DNA of 64,000 nucleotides from Deltaproteobacteria bacterium (GTDB taxonomy: Bacteria; Myxococcota_A; Polyangia; Polyangiales; Polyangiaceae). The position numbers and the translations under genes were made by a program. The notes under the pieces were generated by a model. The model was not told the origin of the DNA. It worked only from the letters and a program-made list of their open reading frames with translations, and searched no databases. Of the stretch, positions 55,095 to 64,000 are shown one piece after another (within the stretch, counting starts at the first letter, position 1; each line of letters opens with the position of its first letter). The stretch lies in the NCBI GenBank assembly GCA_016875405.1, contig VGRJ01000008.1:1-64000 (forward strand), written 5' to 3'.

Positions 55095-56291
55095 ATGGTG
55101 AACCGCGTTCATCGCAGCCTTGCAGCCGCTGGCGCACTCGTCGCCAGCGCCGTCACCTCCACCGCGCAAGCCCAAGACCCCGGCTACGCTCCGCCGCCCC
55201 CCGGATATGCGCCGCCGCCCGGATATGCGCCGCCGCCCGCCTACGCGCCGCCGCCCGCGTATCCTCCACAGGCTGGCTTCCCTCCCCCGCAGCCGGGCTA
55301 TCCGTACATGCCGCCGCCGGGCAGCGCGGTGCCCCCGAACGGCGCGATGCCCGGCGTCTTCTCACAAGGCCCGAACGTGCGGCCCACGTCGAGCTCGGCA
55401 GAGCTCGGCTTTCTCTACGGGACCGCGCTCGCCTGGGGCCTTGGGACCGGCACGTGGATCGATGCGGAGGCAGGGCTTTGCGACAAGGGCGCGAAGTGCG
55501 ACCCGGTCGAGGTGGCGATCGCACCGATCGTGCTTGGTACGGTGGCGCCCGTCAGCGTGTTCCTGGTCGACCGCTTCGGCTTCGCGCGCGGGATGCCCGA
55601 AGGCCTGCCGTCGTCGATCGCGTCAGGCATGTGGATCGGCGCGGGCGCGGCGATGGGCATCGCGTCGTATCAGCATGTGACCTCCGACGCCGCGGACGAG
55701 TGGGGCTACCGCGGCATCGCGCGCGCCGCGTTCATCGGCTCGACGCTCGGCGGTGTCGCCGGCGTGGGCCTCCACTACGCCCTTCACCCGACGCCGCAGA
55801 CCAACTCGCTGCTGCTGTCGAGCACCGTCTGGGGCGCCTCGATCGGCGCGTTCTTCGGCGGTGGAGCGTCGAGCGGAGCCTGGGGTCAGGCGAACGACTC
55901 CGTCTGGCTCGGCGGAGAGATCGGCTTCAACGTCGGCCTCGCGGGAGCCCTCGGCGCCTCGTTCGCGTGGACGCCGACCTGGCGTCAGCTCGCGTGGATG
56001 TGGGGAGGCTTCGGCGCGGGGACGGTCGTAGCGACGCCGTTTTACTTGATTTACGTCGCGCGCACGGATCTCGACCCGCGCCGAGGGCTCATCATCCAGG
56101 GCGTGACGAGCGCGGTCGGGCTCGGGCTCGGCGCGATCTTCGGCCGCTCGCGCCCGGGGGAGATGACCGCGAGCGATGACGGGTCCGACTTCATGCGCGC
56201 GTCGAAGACCCGGCCCGTGGCATTCGGGGGCGCGGGGCTGATGCCGGTCCAAGGCGGCGTCGGGTTTCAGGCACACGGTGTGCTCTGGTGA
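55095..56291 (+). CDS. Exported Pro-rich/Gly-rich envelope protein
   Basis: 398 residues. Signal peptide ending at TAQAQ. Residues 30-80 are a Pro/Tyr-rich stretch made of GYAPPP-like hexapeptide repeats. From about 100 the protein is rich in Gly and Ala with many amphipathic or hydrophobic segments (for example VGLGLGAIFGRS), which could be strands of a barrel or short membrane helices. One CDKGAKC loop. No family recognised; this type occurs in myxobacteria. Confidence 0.7.
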   Translation: MVNRVHRSLAAAGALVASAVTSTAQAQDPGYAPPPPGYAPPPGYAPPPAYAPPPAYPPQAGFPPPQPGYPYMPPPGSAVPPNGAMPGVFSQGPNVRPTSSSAELGFLYGTALAWGLGTGTWIDAEAGLCDKGAKCDPVEVAIAPIVLGTVAPVSVFLVDRFGFARGMPEGLPSSIASGMWIGAGAAMGIASYQHVTSDAADEWGYRGIARAAFIGSTLGGVAGVGLHYALHPTPQTNSLLLSSTVWGASIGAFFGGGASSGAWGQANDSVWLGGEIGFNVGLAGALGASFAWTPTWRQLAWMWGGFGAGTVVATPFYLIYVARTDLDPRRGLIIQGVTSAVGLGLGAIFGRSRPGEMTASDDGSDFMRASKTRPVAFGGAGLMPVQGGVGFQAHGVLW

Positions 56292-56299
56292 CGAAGTGG

Positions 56300-56305
56300 T
56301 AAGCT
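56300..56305 (+). promoter_or_regulatory. -10 element of the FHA-sigma54 activator gene
   Basis: TAAGCT ends 10 bases before the ATG at 56316. Only 24 bases separate this gene from the previous stop, so cotranscription is equally possible. Confidence 0.3.
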
Positions 56306-56315
56306 GCTTGGGCTC

Positions 56316-58181
<1,866 letters not shown>

Positions 58182-58199
58182 CGAGGCCCTCCGCGGGCG

Positions 58200-58616
58200 T
58201 CAGCGCCCGAGGTCGTCGGCGATGCGATCAAGCACCCCGTTGACGAACACGCTCGACCCTTCGGCGCCGTAGCGCTTCGCGAGCTCGACCGCCTCGTCGA
58301 TGACGACCGGCCGTGGAACGTCGGGGCACTCGGCGAGCTCATGCACGCCGAGGCGCAGGATGTTGCGATCGACGCGCGCCATCCGCTCGATGCGCCAGTG
58401 GCGACTGGCGCTGCGGATTCGCTCGTCGAGCTTATGGAGAGCCGCCGCGACCCCACGCACCAGCTCGTCGGCGTACTCGCGCCCCTCGACGTCACCGGGG
58501 ACCTCGCGCCAGTAACGAAGGATCGTGCGGTCGACCTCGGCGGCGTCGTACTCGACCCCATCGAGCGAGTAGAGCATCTGCAGGGCCGCCTCGCGGCCAC
58601 TGGTGCGGGCTCCCAT
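58200..58616 (-). CDS. nusB: Transcription antitermination factor NusB
   Basis: 138 residues from the ATG at 58616. All-helical NusB pattern: TSGREAALQMLYSLDG at the start, RVDRNILRLGVHEL and VVIDEAVELAKRYG, then FVNGVLDRIADDL. It joins the rRNA antitermination complex. It follows ribH by 10 bases, the common ribH-nusB arrangement. Confidence 0.97.
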   Translation of the reverse strand: MGARTSGREAALQMLYSLDGVEYDAAEVDRTILRYWREVPGDVEGREYADELVRGVAAALHKLDERIRSASRHWRIERMARVDRNILRLGVHELAECPDVPRPVVIDEAVELAKRYGAEGSSVFVNGVLDRIADDLGR

Positions 58617-58626
58617 CGGTCGCCCT

Positions 58627-59106
58627 TCAGCCGAGCTCGCGGTGGAGCGAGACCATCTCGATGGCCGCGAGCGCCGCCTCGGCACCCTTGTTGCCAGCCT
58701 TGGTCCCAGCGCGCTCGACCGCTTGCTCAATGGTGTCCGTGGTGAGGACGCCAAACGAGACAGGGACGCCGGTCTCGAGCCCCAGCATGCCGAGGCCCTT
58801 CGTGACCTCGGCCATGATCGCGTCGAAATGCGCCGTCGCACCGCGGATGAGCGCACCGAGCGCGATCACCGAGTCGACCTTACCGCCCTTCAGCACGGCC
58901 TTGACCGCGAGCGGGATCTCCCACGCGCCCGGGACGCGCACGACGGTGATGGCAGACCGCTCGACGCCGTGACGAACAAGCGCATCGATCGCGCCCTCGA
59001 CCAGACGCGCGACGATGAAGTCGTTGAAGCGACTCGCGACGATCGTGAAGCGAGCCCCCTTCGGCACGACCAGATTTCCCTCGATCACCTTCACTTCGTT
59101 CGACAT
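58627..59106 (-). CDS. ribH: 6,7-dimethyl-8-ribityllumazine synthase
   Basis: 159 residues from the ATG at 59106; AGAGAGGTGA lies about 8 bases upstream, so I reject the TTG at 59112. Motifs [42 protein letters not shown] with the catalytic His, and [14 protein letters not shown]. It condenses the DHBP product of the upstream gene with the ribityl pyrimidine. Confidence 0.97.
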   Translation of the reverse strand: MSNEVKVIEGNLVVPKGARFTIVASRFNDFIVARLVEGAIDALVRHGVERSAITVVRVPGAWEIPLAVKAVLKGGKVDSVIALGALIRGATAHFDAIMAEVTKGLGMLGLETGVPVSFGVLTTDTIEQAVERAGTKAGNKGAEAALAAIEMVSLHRELG

Positions 59107-59112
59107 GGCCAA

Positions 59113-60297
59113 TCACCTCTCTCTGTGGGGGTTGAGCGCGACGTGCTCCACGATCTCGATGCCGTAGCCGGTGAGCCCGGCGATCTTTCGATGACTGCTC
59201 GTGAGGAGCCGCAGCTTCCGGGCCCCGAGATCCGCGAGCATCTGCGCCCCGAGTCCGAACTTCCGCAGGGTGGCGCGTGCGCGATCCGACGACGAGGATG
59301 CGCTTTCCGCCGGGGGCGGCGCCCCGCCGTGCGGGCACCGAATGGCCTGCTCGAGCTCCTCGGCGAGGGTGCGCTGCGAGTCGAGGTACAAAAGCGCACC
59401 ACGACCCTCAGCCTCGATGCGCTCGAGCGCGTGACGAAGCGTGGCACCCCCGTCGCTGGAGGTGGATGCGAACACGTCCGCGACGGCTGAGCCCGAGTGC
59501 ACGCGGCAGAGGAGCGGCTCCGCGTCGATGTTGCCCTTCACGAGCGCGAGGGCTTGCCGACCGTCGACCAGCGATTCGAAGACGACCGCGCGCCAATCGG
59601 TGCCGGTCTGGTCGAGCTTCAGCGTGTGCTCGACGACGCGTCGCACGAGCGTCTCGGTGTGCAAACGGTACTGGATGAGATCGGCGATGGTGAGGATCCG
59701 CAGTCCGTGCTCGCGGCCGAACTCCTCGAGATCCGGCATGCGCGCCATCGTCCCGTCGTCTTTCATGATCTCGCAGATCACGCCGGCGGGACGGAACCCC
59801 GCGAGTCGCGCGAGGTCGACCGAGCCTTCGGTCTGTCCGGTGCGCACGAGCACGCCTCCACGCCGCGCGCGTAGCGGGAAGATGTGGCCCGGCGTAACCA
59901 CGTCGTTCGGGCGAGCGTCGGCGCGAATCGCGACACGGATCGTGTGCGCGCGATCGGCCGCGCTGATGCCGGTCGTGACCCCTTCTGCGGCTTCGATGCT
60001 CACCGTAAAGGCGGTGCCGAGCGGCGGACCGCCGCGACCGGGGGCCTGCATCATCGGCAGCTCGAGCCGCGAAACCTGATCTTCGTCAAGTGTCAGGCAG
60101 ATGAGGCCGCGGCCGTGCTTCGCCATGAAGTTCACGGCCTCGGGCGTGACGCGCTCGGCGGCGAAGCAAAGATCGCCCTCGTTTTCTCGGTCCTCGTCGT
60201 CGACGAGGATGACCATGCGACCCTGGCGAATGTCTTCGATCGCGGCGGTGACGCGCTCGGAGACGGCGAGGTCGAGGGGACGGCCTGGTGTGGTCAT
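59113..60297 (-). CDS. ribBA: RibBA: DHBP synthase with degenerate GTP cyclohydrolase II domain
   Basis: 394 residues from the ATG at 60297, which overlaps the ribE stop. RibB domain (about 9-210) is intact: [10 protein letters not shown] (33-42), ADRAHTI and [10 protein letters not shown]. The C-terminal half (about 215-394) has the RibA fold (VKGN near 253, then [14 protein letters not shown] and [15 protein letters not shown]), but the zinc-site segment, in active enzymes like HSECLTGDVFGSLRCDCG, reads [18 protein letters not shown] (267-284) with no Cys, and the DTVEAN-type segment is gone. I infer only DHBP synthase activity. A separate RibA must exist elsewhere. Confidence 0.93.
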   Translation of the reverse strand: MTTPGRPLDLAVSERVTAAIEDIRQGRMVILVDDEDRENEGDLCFAAERVTPEAVNFMAKHGRGLICLTLDEDQVSRLELPMMQAPGRGGPPLGTAFTVSIEAAEGVTTGISAADRAHTIRVAIRADARPNDVVTPGHIFPLRARRGGVLVRTGQTEGSVDLARLAGFRPAGVICEIMKDDGTMARMPDLEEFGREHGLRILTIADLIQYRLHTETLVRRVVEHTLKLDQTGTDWRAVVFESLVDGRQALALVKGNIDAEPLLCRVHSGSAVADVFASTSSDGGATLRHALERIEAEGRGALLYLDSQRTLAEELEQAIRCPHGGAPPPAESASSSSDRARATLRKFGLGAQMLADLGARKLRLLTSSHRKIAGLTGYGIEIVEHVALNPHRER

Positions 60298-60965
60298 GTG
60301 GTGTAGCCTGCTTCCTTCAACGCCCGGAGGAGCGATGCGTCCGTCTCTGAAGAGCCGCTGACGAGCCCCGCTGCCATGGCATCGAGCTGGCGCGCCACGT
60401 AGCGCGCGAGGACGTCGACCTCGAGGTTGACGCGCGCGCCGACCGCGACGGCGCCGAGAGTCGTCACGGCGAGCGTGTGGGGCACGATCATCAGCTCGAA
60501 GCGAGAGCCGTCGACCCGATTGACGGTGAGGCTGATGCCATCGACGGTCACGGAGCCCTTCGGCGCAAAAAAGCGGGCGAGCTCGCGCGGCGCGTCGATG
60601 ACGAGCCGCCACGCATCCCCCACGCGGTCGAGCGCGGAGACGCTGCCGACACCGTCGACGTGACCGAGGACCAAGTGCCCGCCGAGCCGGTCCCCAAGCG
60701 CGAGCGAGCGCTCGACGTTGACCCGGCTGCCAGCGGAGAGCTCCCCGAGCGTCGTGACCGAGAGCGTCTCCGACGAGACGTCGGCGTCGAAGCCCCCTTC
60801 GAGGAGGCGCGTCACGGTGAGGCACACGCCGCTCACGCTGATCGAGGCGCCGAGCTTGAGCTCGGACGCCGGGATCGCGAGCTCGCGGAGCGCAAGGACG
60901 CCCATCGGTCCGCGGCGCACGAGCGACGCCACGCGCGCCGTGGTCTCGACGAGTCCGGTGAACAT
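60294..60965 (-). CDS. ribE: Riboflavin synthase alpha subunit
   Basis: 223 residues. Starts MFTGLVE, as nearly all members do. Two lumazine-binding barrels with matching ends: [21 protein letters not shown] and [12 protein letters not shown]. It converts two lumazines into riboflavin. Coupled to ribBA by ATGA. ribD is not in the cluster, and there is no room for an FMN riboswitch upstream because the PilZ gene ends 3 bases before. Confidence 0.96.
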   Translation of the reverse strand: MFTGLVETTARVASLVRRGPMGVLALRELAIPASELKLGASISVSGVCLTVTRLLEGGFDADVSSETLSVTTLGELSAGSRVNVERSLALGDRLGGHLVLGHVDGVGSVSALDRVGDAWRLVIDAPRELARFFAPKGSVTVDGISLTVNRVDGSRFELMIVPHTLAVTTLGAVAVGARVNLEVDVLARYVARQLDAMAAGLVSGSSETDASLLRALKEAGYTT

Positions 60966-60968
60966 CGG

Positions 60969-61328
60969 TCAACCCCCGCGGACGGGTGAACCATCCGGTG
61001 CGAGCTCGAGCCCCGACTCGCGCCCGGGCGAGTCAGCGGCGGGGAACAGCCGGTCGAGCACCTCGCGCGACGACTCGCTGAGCTCGAGGAACGTGAGCCC
61101 CATGCCGGGAGGCTCGTCGACCACTCGTACGACGCGGCCGATCCCCTCGATGATCTCGACGTCGTCCATCAACACGGTGAAGCGCAGGTTGACCTTCGTG
61201 CCCACGCGCAAGGCCCGCGACGAGCGAATGAACACACCCGAGCGCGAGATGTTCGAGACGTAGTCGCCGACGAAAGCGTCGAACGACTCGAACTCCTTGT
61301 TGATGGTGACCCGATCGTCCTTGCGCAT
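60969..61328 (-). CDS. PilZ domain protein
   Basis: 119 residues. The cyclic di-GMP motifs are both present: RxxxR as RKDDR (residues 2-6) and the (D/N)xSxxG motif as NISRSG (27-32), followed by the barrel (VGTKVNLRFTVLMDD, GIGRVVRVVDEPPGMGLTFLEL). A single-domain receptor for c-di-GMP. It lies between the RNase E/G gene (29 bases) and ribE (3 bases), so it probably shares their transcript. Confidence 0.92.
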   Translation of the reverse strand: MRKDDRVTINKEFESFDAFVGDYVSNISRSGVFIRSSRALRVGTKVNLRFTVLMDDVEIIEGIGRVVRVVDEPPGMGLTFLELSESSREVLDRLFPAADSPGRESGLELAPDGSPVRGG

Positions 61329-61357
61329 AGAGCCTCGGCGAGGTGGACCTCAGGCGC

Positions 61358-63793
61358 TCAGCCGCCCTGAAGGTCGAACTGCTCGATGTGGTACTCCTTG
61401 CGCGGCACGAGGTCGATGCGGCGCATGAACATTCGCTCGGCCTCGCGCACCGCCTCGTGCTCCTCGGTCTTCAAGAGATCGATGATCGCCGGGTGAGCAT
61501 TGACGGTGACCTTGTAGCCCTTGAGGTTCCCCTGCTCCCGGCGGATCTGCCTCAGGATCTCGTAGGCGATGGTCTCTTTCGACATGAGCTGGCCGGTTCC
61601 GTCGCAGTAGAAACACGGCTCGTGCAAGAGGCGTCCGAGGCTCTCGCGCGTGCGCTTCCGGGTCATTTCGATGAGCCCGAGGTCGGAGATCCGATTGAGC
61701 GTGGTCTTCGCCTTGTCCTTCGCGAGCAGTTCTTCGAGGCGACGCCGAACCTTCTCACGGTTCTGGGCGCGCTCCATGTCGATGAGGTCGAGGATGATGA
61801 GGCCGCCGATGTTGCGGAAGCGGAGCTGGTAGGCGATCTCCTCGACGGCCTCGAGGTTGGTCGCGAGGATGGTGTCTTCGAGGTCCTTGTTGCCCTTGCC
61901 GACGAAGCGCCCCGTGTTGACGTCGATCGCCGTGAGCGCCTCGGCCTGGTCGATGATGAGGTAGCCGCCCGAGCCGAGCGGCACCTTACGCGCGAGCGCA
62001 CGCCCGATCTCGTCCTCGATCCCGTAGGCATCGAAGACCGGCTCCTTGCCTTCGTACAGCTCGATGTCGCCGACGCGCTCGGGCATGAACATCTCGACGA
62101 AGCGACGCAGCCTCGCGTACTGCTCGCGGTTGTCGATGATGATCTTCGAGACGTCGTCGGTGAACAGGTCGCGAGCCGTCTTCAGCACGAGATCCAGCTC
62201 TTCGTAGATCTCGGTCGGCGCCTTGGTCGCGACATCCTTGGCCTTGATGATCTCGTCCCAAAGACGAACGAGATAGCCGATGTCGTTCTTAAGGCCCTTC
62301 TTCGTCAGGCTCTCGGCGACCGTGCGCACGACGAGACCACCCGTCGGCGGCTTCACCGACTCAATCACCTCACGCAGGCGTGCCCGCTCCTTGTCGCTGC
62401 CGATTCGCTTCGAGATGCCAATGTGTTCGACGGTGGGCAGATAGACGACGTAGCGCCCTGCGAGCGAGACGTGGCTCGACACGCGCGCACCCTTCGTCCC
62501 AATCGGCTCCTTCGTCACCTGGACGATGACGTGCTGCCCTTCGCGTACGACCTCGCGGATCGGCGTGCTCTTCGAGATGCGGGTCTTGTCGAGCGCGCTC
62601 GACTTGCCGCCGCGCCCCTCGCGACCGTCCCGACCGCGCTTCTTGTCCTTGCGCCCGCGTCGCTCCTCGCCGCGCGAAGGCGCCTCGGCCCTCGTTTCAA
62701 CGGAGGCCCCTACGCCACCCGTGCTCGCGCTCCGGCGAGTCCGAACGGAGCGCGCCGCGCGGGCGGGCGCCACGGCTCGGTCGACACGCACCGGCGCGTG
62801 GCCAGTCGCACCGGAGGCCTCGGGCTGCGCGGCATCGTCCCCGGAGCCGTCGCGCCCCGAGGACGAAGCGTCCGCCTCGTCGGCGCTCGCGGAGAGGCCC
62901 TCGTCGCTCGCATCGCCTTCATCGCTCGGATCGACCTCGTCGCTCGGATCGACCTCGTCGCTCGCATCGACCTCGTCGGTCGCATCGTACTGGTCGGCTA
63001 GCTCACTCGCCTCGGGGGGGTCACTCCCGAGCTCCACCGAGTCGTCGTCTGCCACGTCCGCTGCCGACTCGACCTCGAGCGCCTCGGCGTCCTCGTCGTC
63101 TCGGCCGCGAGGCGCGCGGTCCACGCCGCGGAGATCGAACTCGTCGTCGTCGCCACGCTCTGGATGCTGGCTCAGCGCGATGGGCTCGTCGTCGTCCTCG
63201 TCGTCGTCCTCGACCTCGACGTCCTCGACCTCAATGGTCTCGTCGGCGTTCGGTCGCCCGCTCGAGGGCTCTACGCCCACCTCGAGGGCGTCGTCCGAGG
63301 AGCCCCCGTCGGCCACCGGCTCGTCGGCCCCGTTCTCTGGGGCGCTCGTCTCACCGTCACGCCCGCCCCCACGCCGACGTCGGCGACGACGACGACCACG
63401 GCGCTTGCTCCCGTCACCCTCCCGGTCCGAACGCGCGTCGGCGCTCGTGGCGTCGTCGCCTGTGGTCGCCTCGGCCTCTTCGGCCTCCTCGGCCGAAGGG
63501 GTCTCCTCCTCGTCCGTCTTCGCGGCGTCCTTCGCCTGCGCGAGGTACCGGTCGAAGTCGTCCGGTCGGATCAGGTCCTCGACATGGAGGAACGCGGCAC
63601 GCTCTTGACCGATGTCAATGAACGCCGCCTGCATGCCGGGGAGCACGCGGCTCACCTTGCCGAGGTAAATGTTGCCGAGCGTGCTGCGGTGCGCGAGGCG
63701 CTCGATGTGCAGCTCGGCGATGACGCCTTCTTCGATCAGGGCCACCCGCACCTCGCGGATGTCCACATTGATGACGAGCAGATTTCCGCTCAT
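61358..63793 (-). CDS. rng: Ribonuclease E/G family endoribonuclease with large charged insert
   Basis: 811 residues. The S1 domain begins at 36-75 (GNIYLGKVSRVLPGMQAAFI) and resumes near 412-450 (VREGQHVIVQVTKEPIGTKG). Between them lies a low-complexity insert of about 320 residues: acidic runs, a basic block (129-145) and repeated DEVDPS units. The catalytic DNase I-like part has D624 (TAIDVNTG) and D669 (LDLIDM); the zinc link is CFYC (727-730). Length and lack of a C-terminal scaffold fit RNase G; the insert resembles RNase E of high-GC bacteria. It processes rRNA and mRNA. Confidence 0.93.
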   Translation of the reverse strand: MSGNLLVINVDIREVRVALIEEGVIAELHIERLAHRSTLGNIYLGKVSRVLPGMQAAFIDIGQERAAFLHVEDLIRPDDFDRYLAQAKDAAKTDEEETPSAEEAEEAEATTGDDATSADARSDREGDGSKRRGRRRRRRRRGGGRDGETSAPENGADEPVADGGSSDDALEVGVEPSSGRPNADETIEVEDVEVEDDDEDDDEPIALSQHPERGDDDEFDLRGVDRAPRGRDDEDAEALEVESAADVADDDSVELGSDPPEASELADQYDATDEVDASDEVDPSDEVDPSDEGDASDEGLSASADEADASSSGRDGSGDDAAQPEASGATGHAPVRVDRAVAPARAARSVRTRRSASTGGVGASVETRAEAPSRGEERRGRKDKKRGRDGREGRGGKSSALDKTRISKSTPIREVVREGQHVIVQVTKEPIGTKGARVSSHVSLAGRYVVYLPTVEHIGISKRIGSDKERARLREVIESVKPPTGGLVVRTVAESLTKKGLKNDIGYLVRLWDEIIKAKDVATKAPTEIYEELDLVLKTARDLFTDDVSKIIIDNREQYARLRRFVEMFMPERVGDIELYEGKEPVFDAYGIEDEIGRALARKVPLGSGGYLIIDQAEALTAIDVNTGRFVGKGNKDLEDTILATNLEAVEEIAYQLRFRNIGGLIILDLIDMERAQNREKVRRRLEELLAKDKAKTTLNRISDLGLIEMTRKRTRESLGRLLHEPCFYCDGTGQLMSKETIAYEILRQIRREQGNLKGYKVTVNAHPAIIDLLKTEEHEAVREAERMFMRRIDLVPRKEYHIEQFDLQGG
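62901..62990. repeat. 18-bp tandem repeat inside the RNase E/G gene
   Basis: Five imperfect 18-bp units at 62901, 62919, 62937, 62955 and 62973, typified by TCGTCGCTCGGATCGACC on the plus strand. They encode six-residue DEVDPS-like units of the acidic insert and keep the frame. Confidence 0.85.
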
Positions 63794-64000
63794 GATTCTC
63801 GGTTTTCAGCTCGCGGAGCGAGCGATGAGGAGTGGCCGGCAACGGTTCTTGCCCGGCGCACGTCAACGTCTTCGGCGCGACGACCGCTGGGCCACATGAC
63901 CCGTGGTCCTCGTGGTGCCTCTCCGCCATGCGAAGGGGCCCCGGGGCTCCCCGCTCGCACGATCCGTCTGGACCATGTAGCGCCCGCCACCAGCGGCGTG

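Noticed and set aside
60298-60972. Upstream extension of ribBA to 60972
   Set aside because: It overlaps ribE in another frame. The ATG at 60297, overlapping the ribE stop, gives a normal RibB N-terminus.
60298-61357. FMN riboswitch for the riboflavin genes
   Set aside because: The space before ribE is 3 bases and before the PilZ gene 29 bases, too small for an RFN element, and no RFN-like sequence is seen within the coding parts.
62901-62990. 18-bp repeats as a CRISPR or satellite
   Set aside because: No spacers; the repeats are in frame and code for the acidic insert of RNase E/G.
61343-63001. 552-residue open frame on the plus strand
   Set aside because: Antisense to RNase E/G; composition is the Arg/Asp/Leu mixture typical of such shadows.
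63794-64000. Short open frames upstream of the RNase E/G gene
   Set aside because: About 200 bases up to the window end. The small frames lack a plausible start context or recognisable protein, and I see no convincing promoter either.

Overview
The window is about 70% GC, almost gap-free (no gene-free stretch over 300 bases) and has no rRNA, tRNA, CRISPR array, insertion sequence or phage gene that I can see. The gene style points to a myxobacterium (Myxococcota, probably Polyangiales): many Gly/Ser/Thr-rich lipoproteins, an FHA-GAF-sigma54 activator, FHA-GGDEF and PilZ proteins, a FtsI-type PBP with a PASTA domain, and GH57/DUF3536. The phylum is an inference from protein style, not from a marker-gene search.

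Layout. 1-7.3 kb: a TetR regulator (cut by the window edge) next to a CpeT/CpcT-family lipoprotein with two matching operators, a small Cys-rich protein, an iron-sulfur (6-4) photolyase, and three lipoproteins (duplicated Cys module, alpha/beta hydrolase, CxxCH protein). 7.4-19.6 kb: YceI-like protein, DUF362 protein, GH57 enzyme, an operator-controlled operon (metallo-beta-lactamase-fold hydrolase, TetR, DUF3556 membrane protein), an ABC-like set whose ATPase has lost its catalytic motifs, and envelope proteins. 19.7-33.1 kb: NtrC regulator coupled to a SUMF1-domain lipoprotein, TPR protein, M20 peptidase, rpiA, FHA-GGDEF, and a PerR-rubrerythrin-FeS-DUF3501-thioesterase operon divergent from rpsU, then a glycosyltransferase.

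33.2-50.1 kb holds a complete-looking division and cell wall (dcw) operon on the minus strand: mraZ-rsmH-ftsL-ftsI-murE-murF-mraY-murD-ftsW-murG-murC-ftsQ-ftsA-ftsZ. Eleven of its thirteen junctions overlap by 1 or 4 bases. murB and ddl are absent. It starts from a -35/-10 pair followed by a 10-bp-spaced MraZ box array. 50.3-58.2 kb: a B12-binding subunit divergent from a molybdopterin oxidoreductase, ruvC, an FAD-linked oxidase, two membrane or envelope proteins and a sigma54 activator. 58.2-63.8 kb: rne/rng-pilZ-ribE-ribBA-ribH-nusB on the minus strand.

A signal across the whole window: most genes that lead a transcription unit have a -10-like TAnnnT/C hexamer only 6-11 bases before the start codon and no Shine-Dalgarno sequence, whereas many genes inside operons have a clear one. 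This suggests that leaderless mRNAs are common in this organism. Other points worth a second look are the FtsI KTG motif changed to KTA, the RibA half of RibBA without its zinc and catalytic residues, a roughly 320-residue charged insert in the S1 domain of RNase E/G, and the ABC pseudo-ATPase triad.
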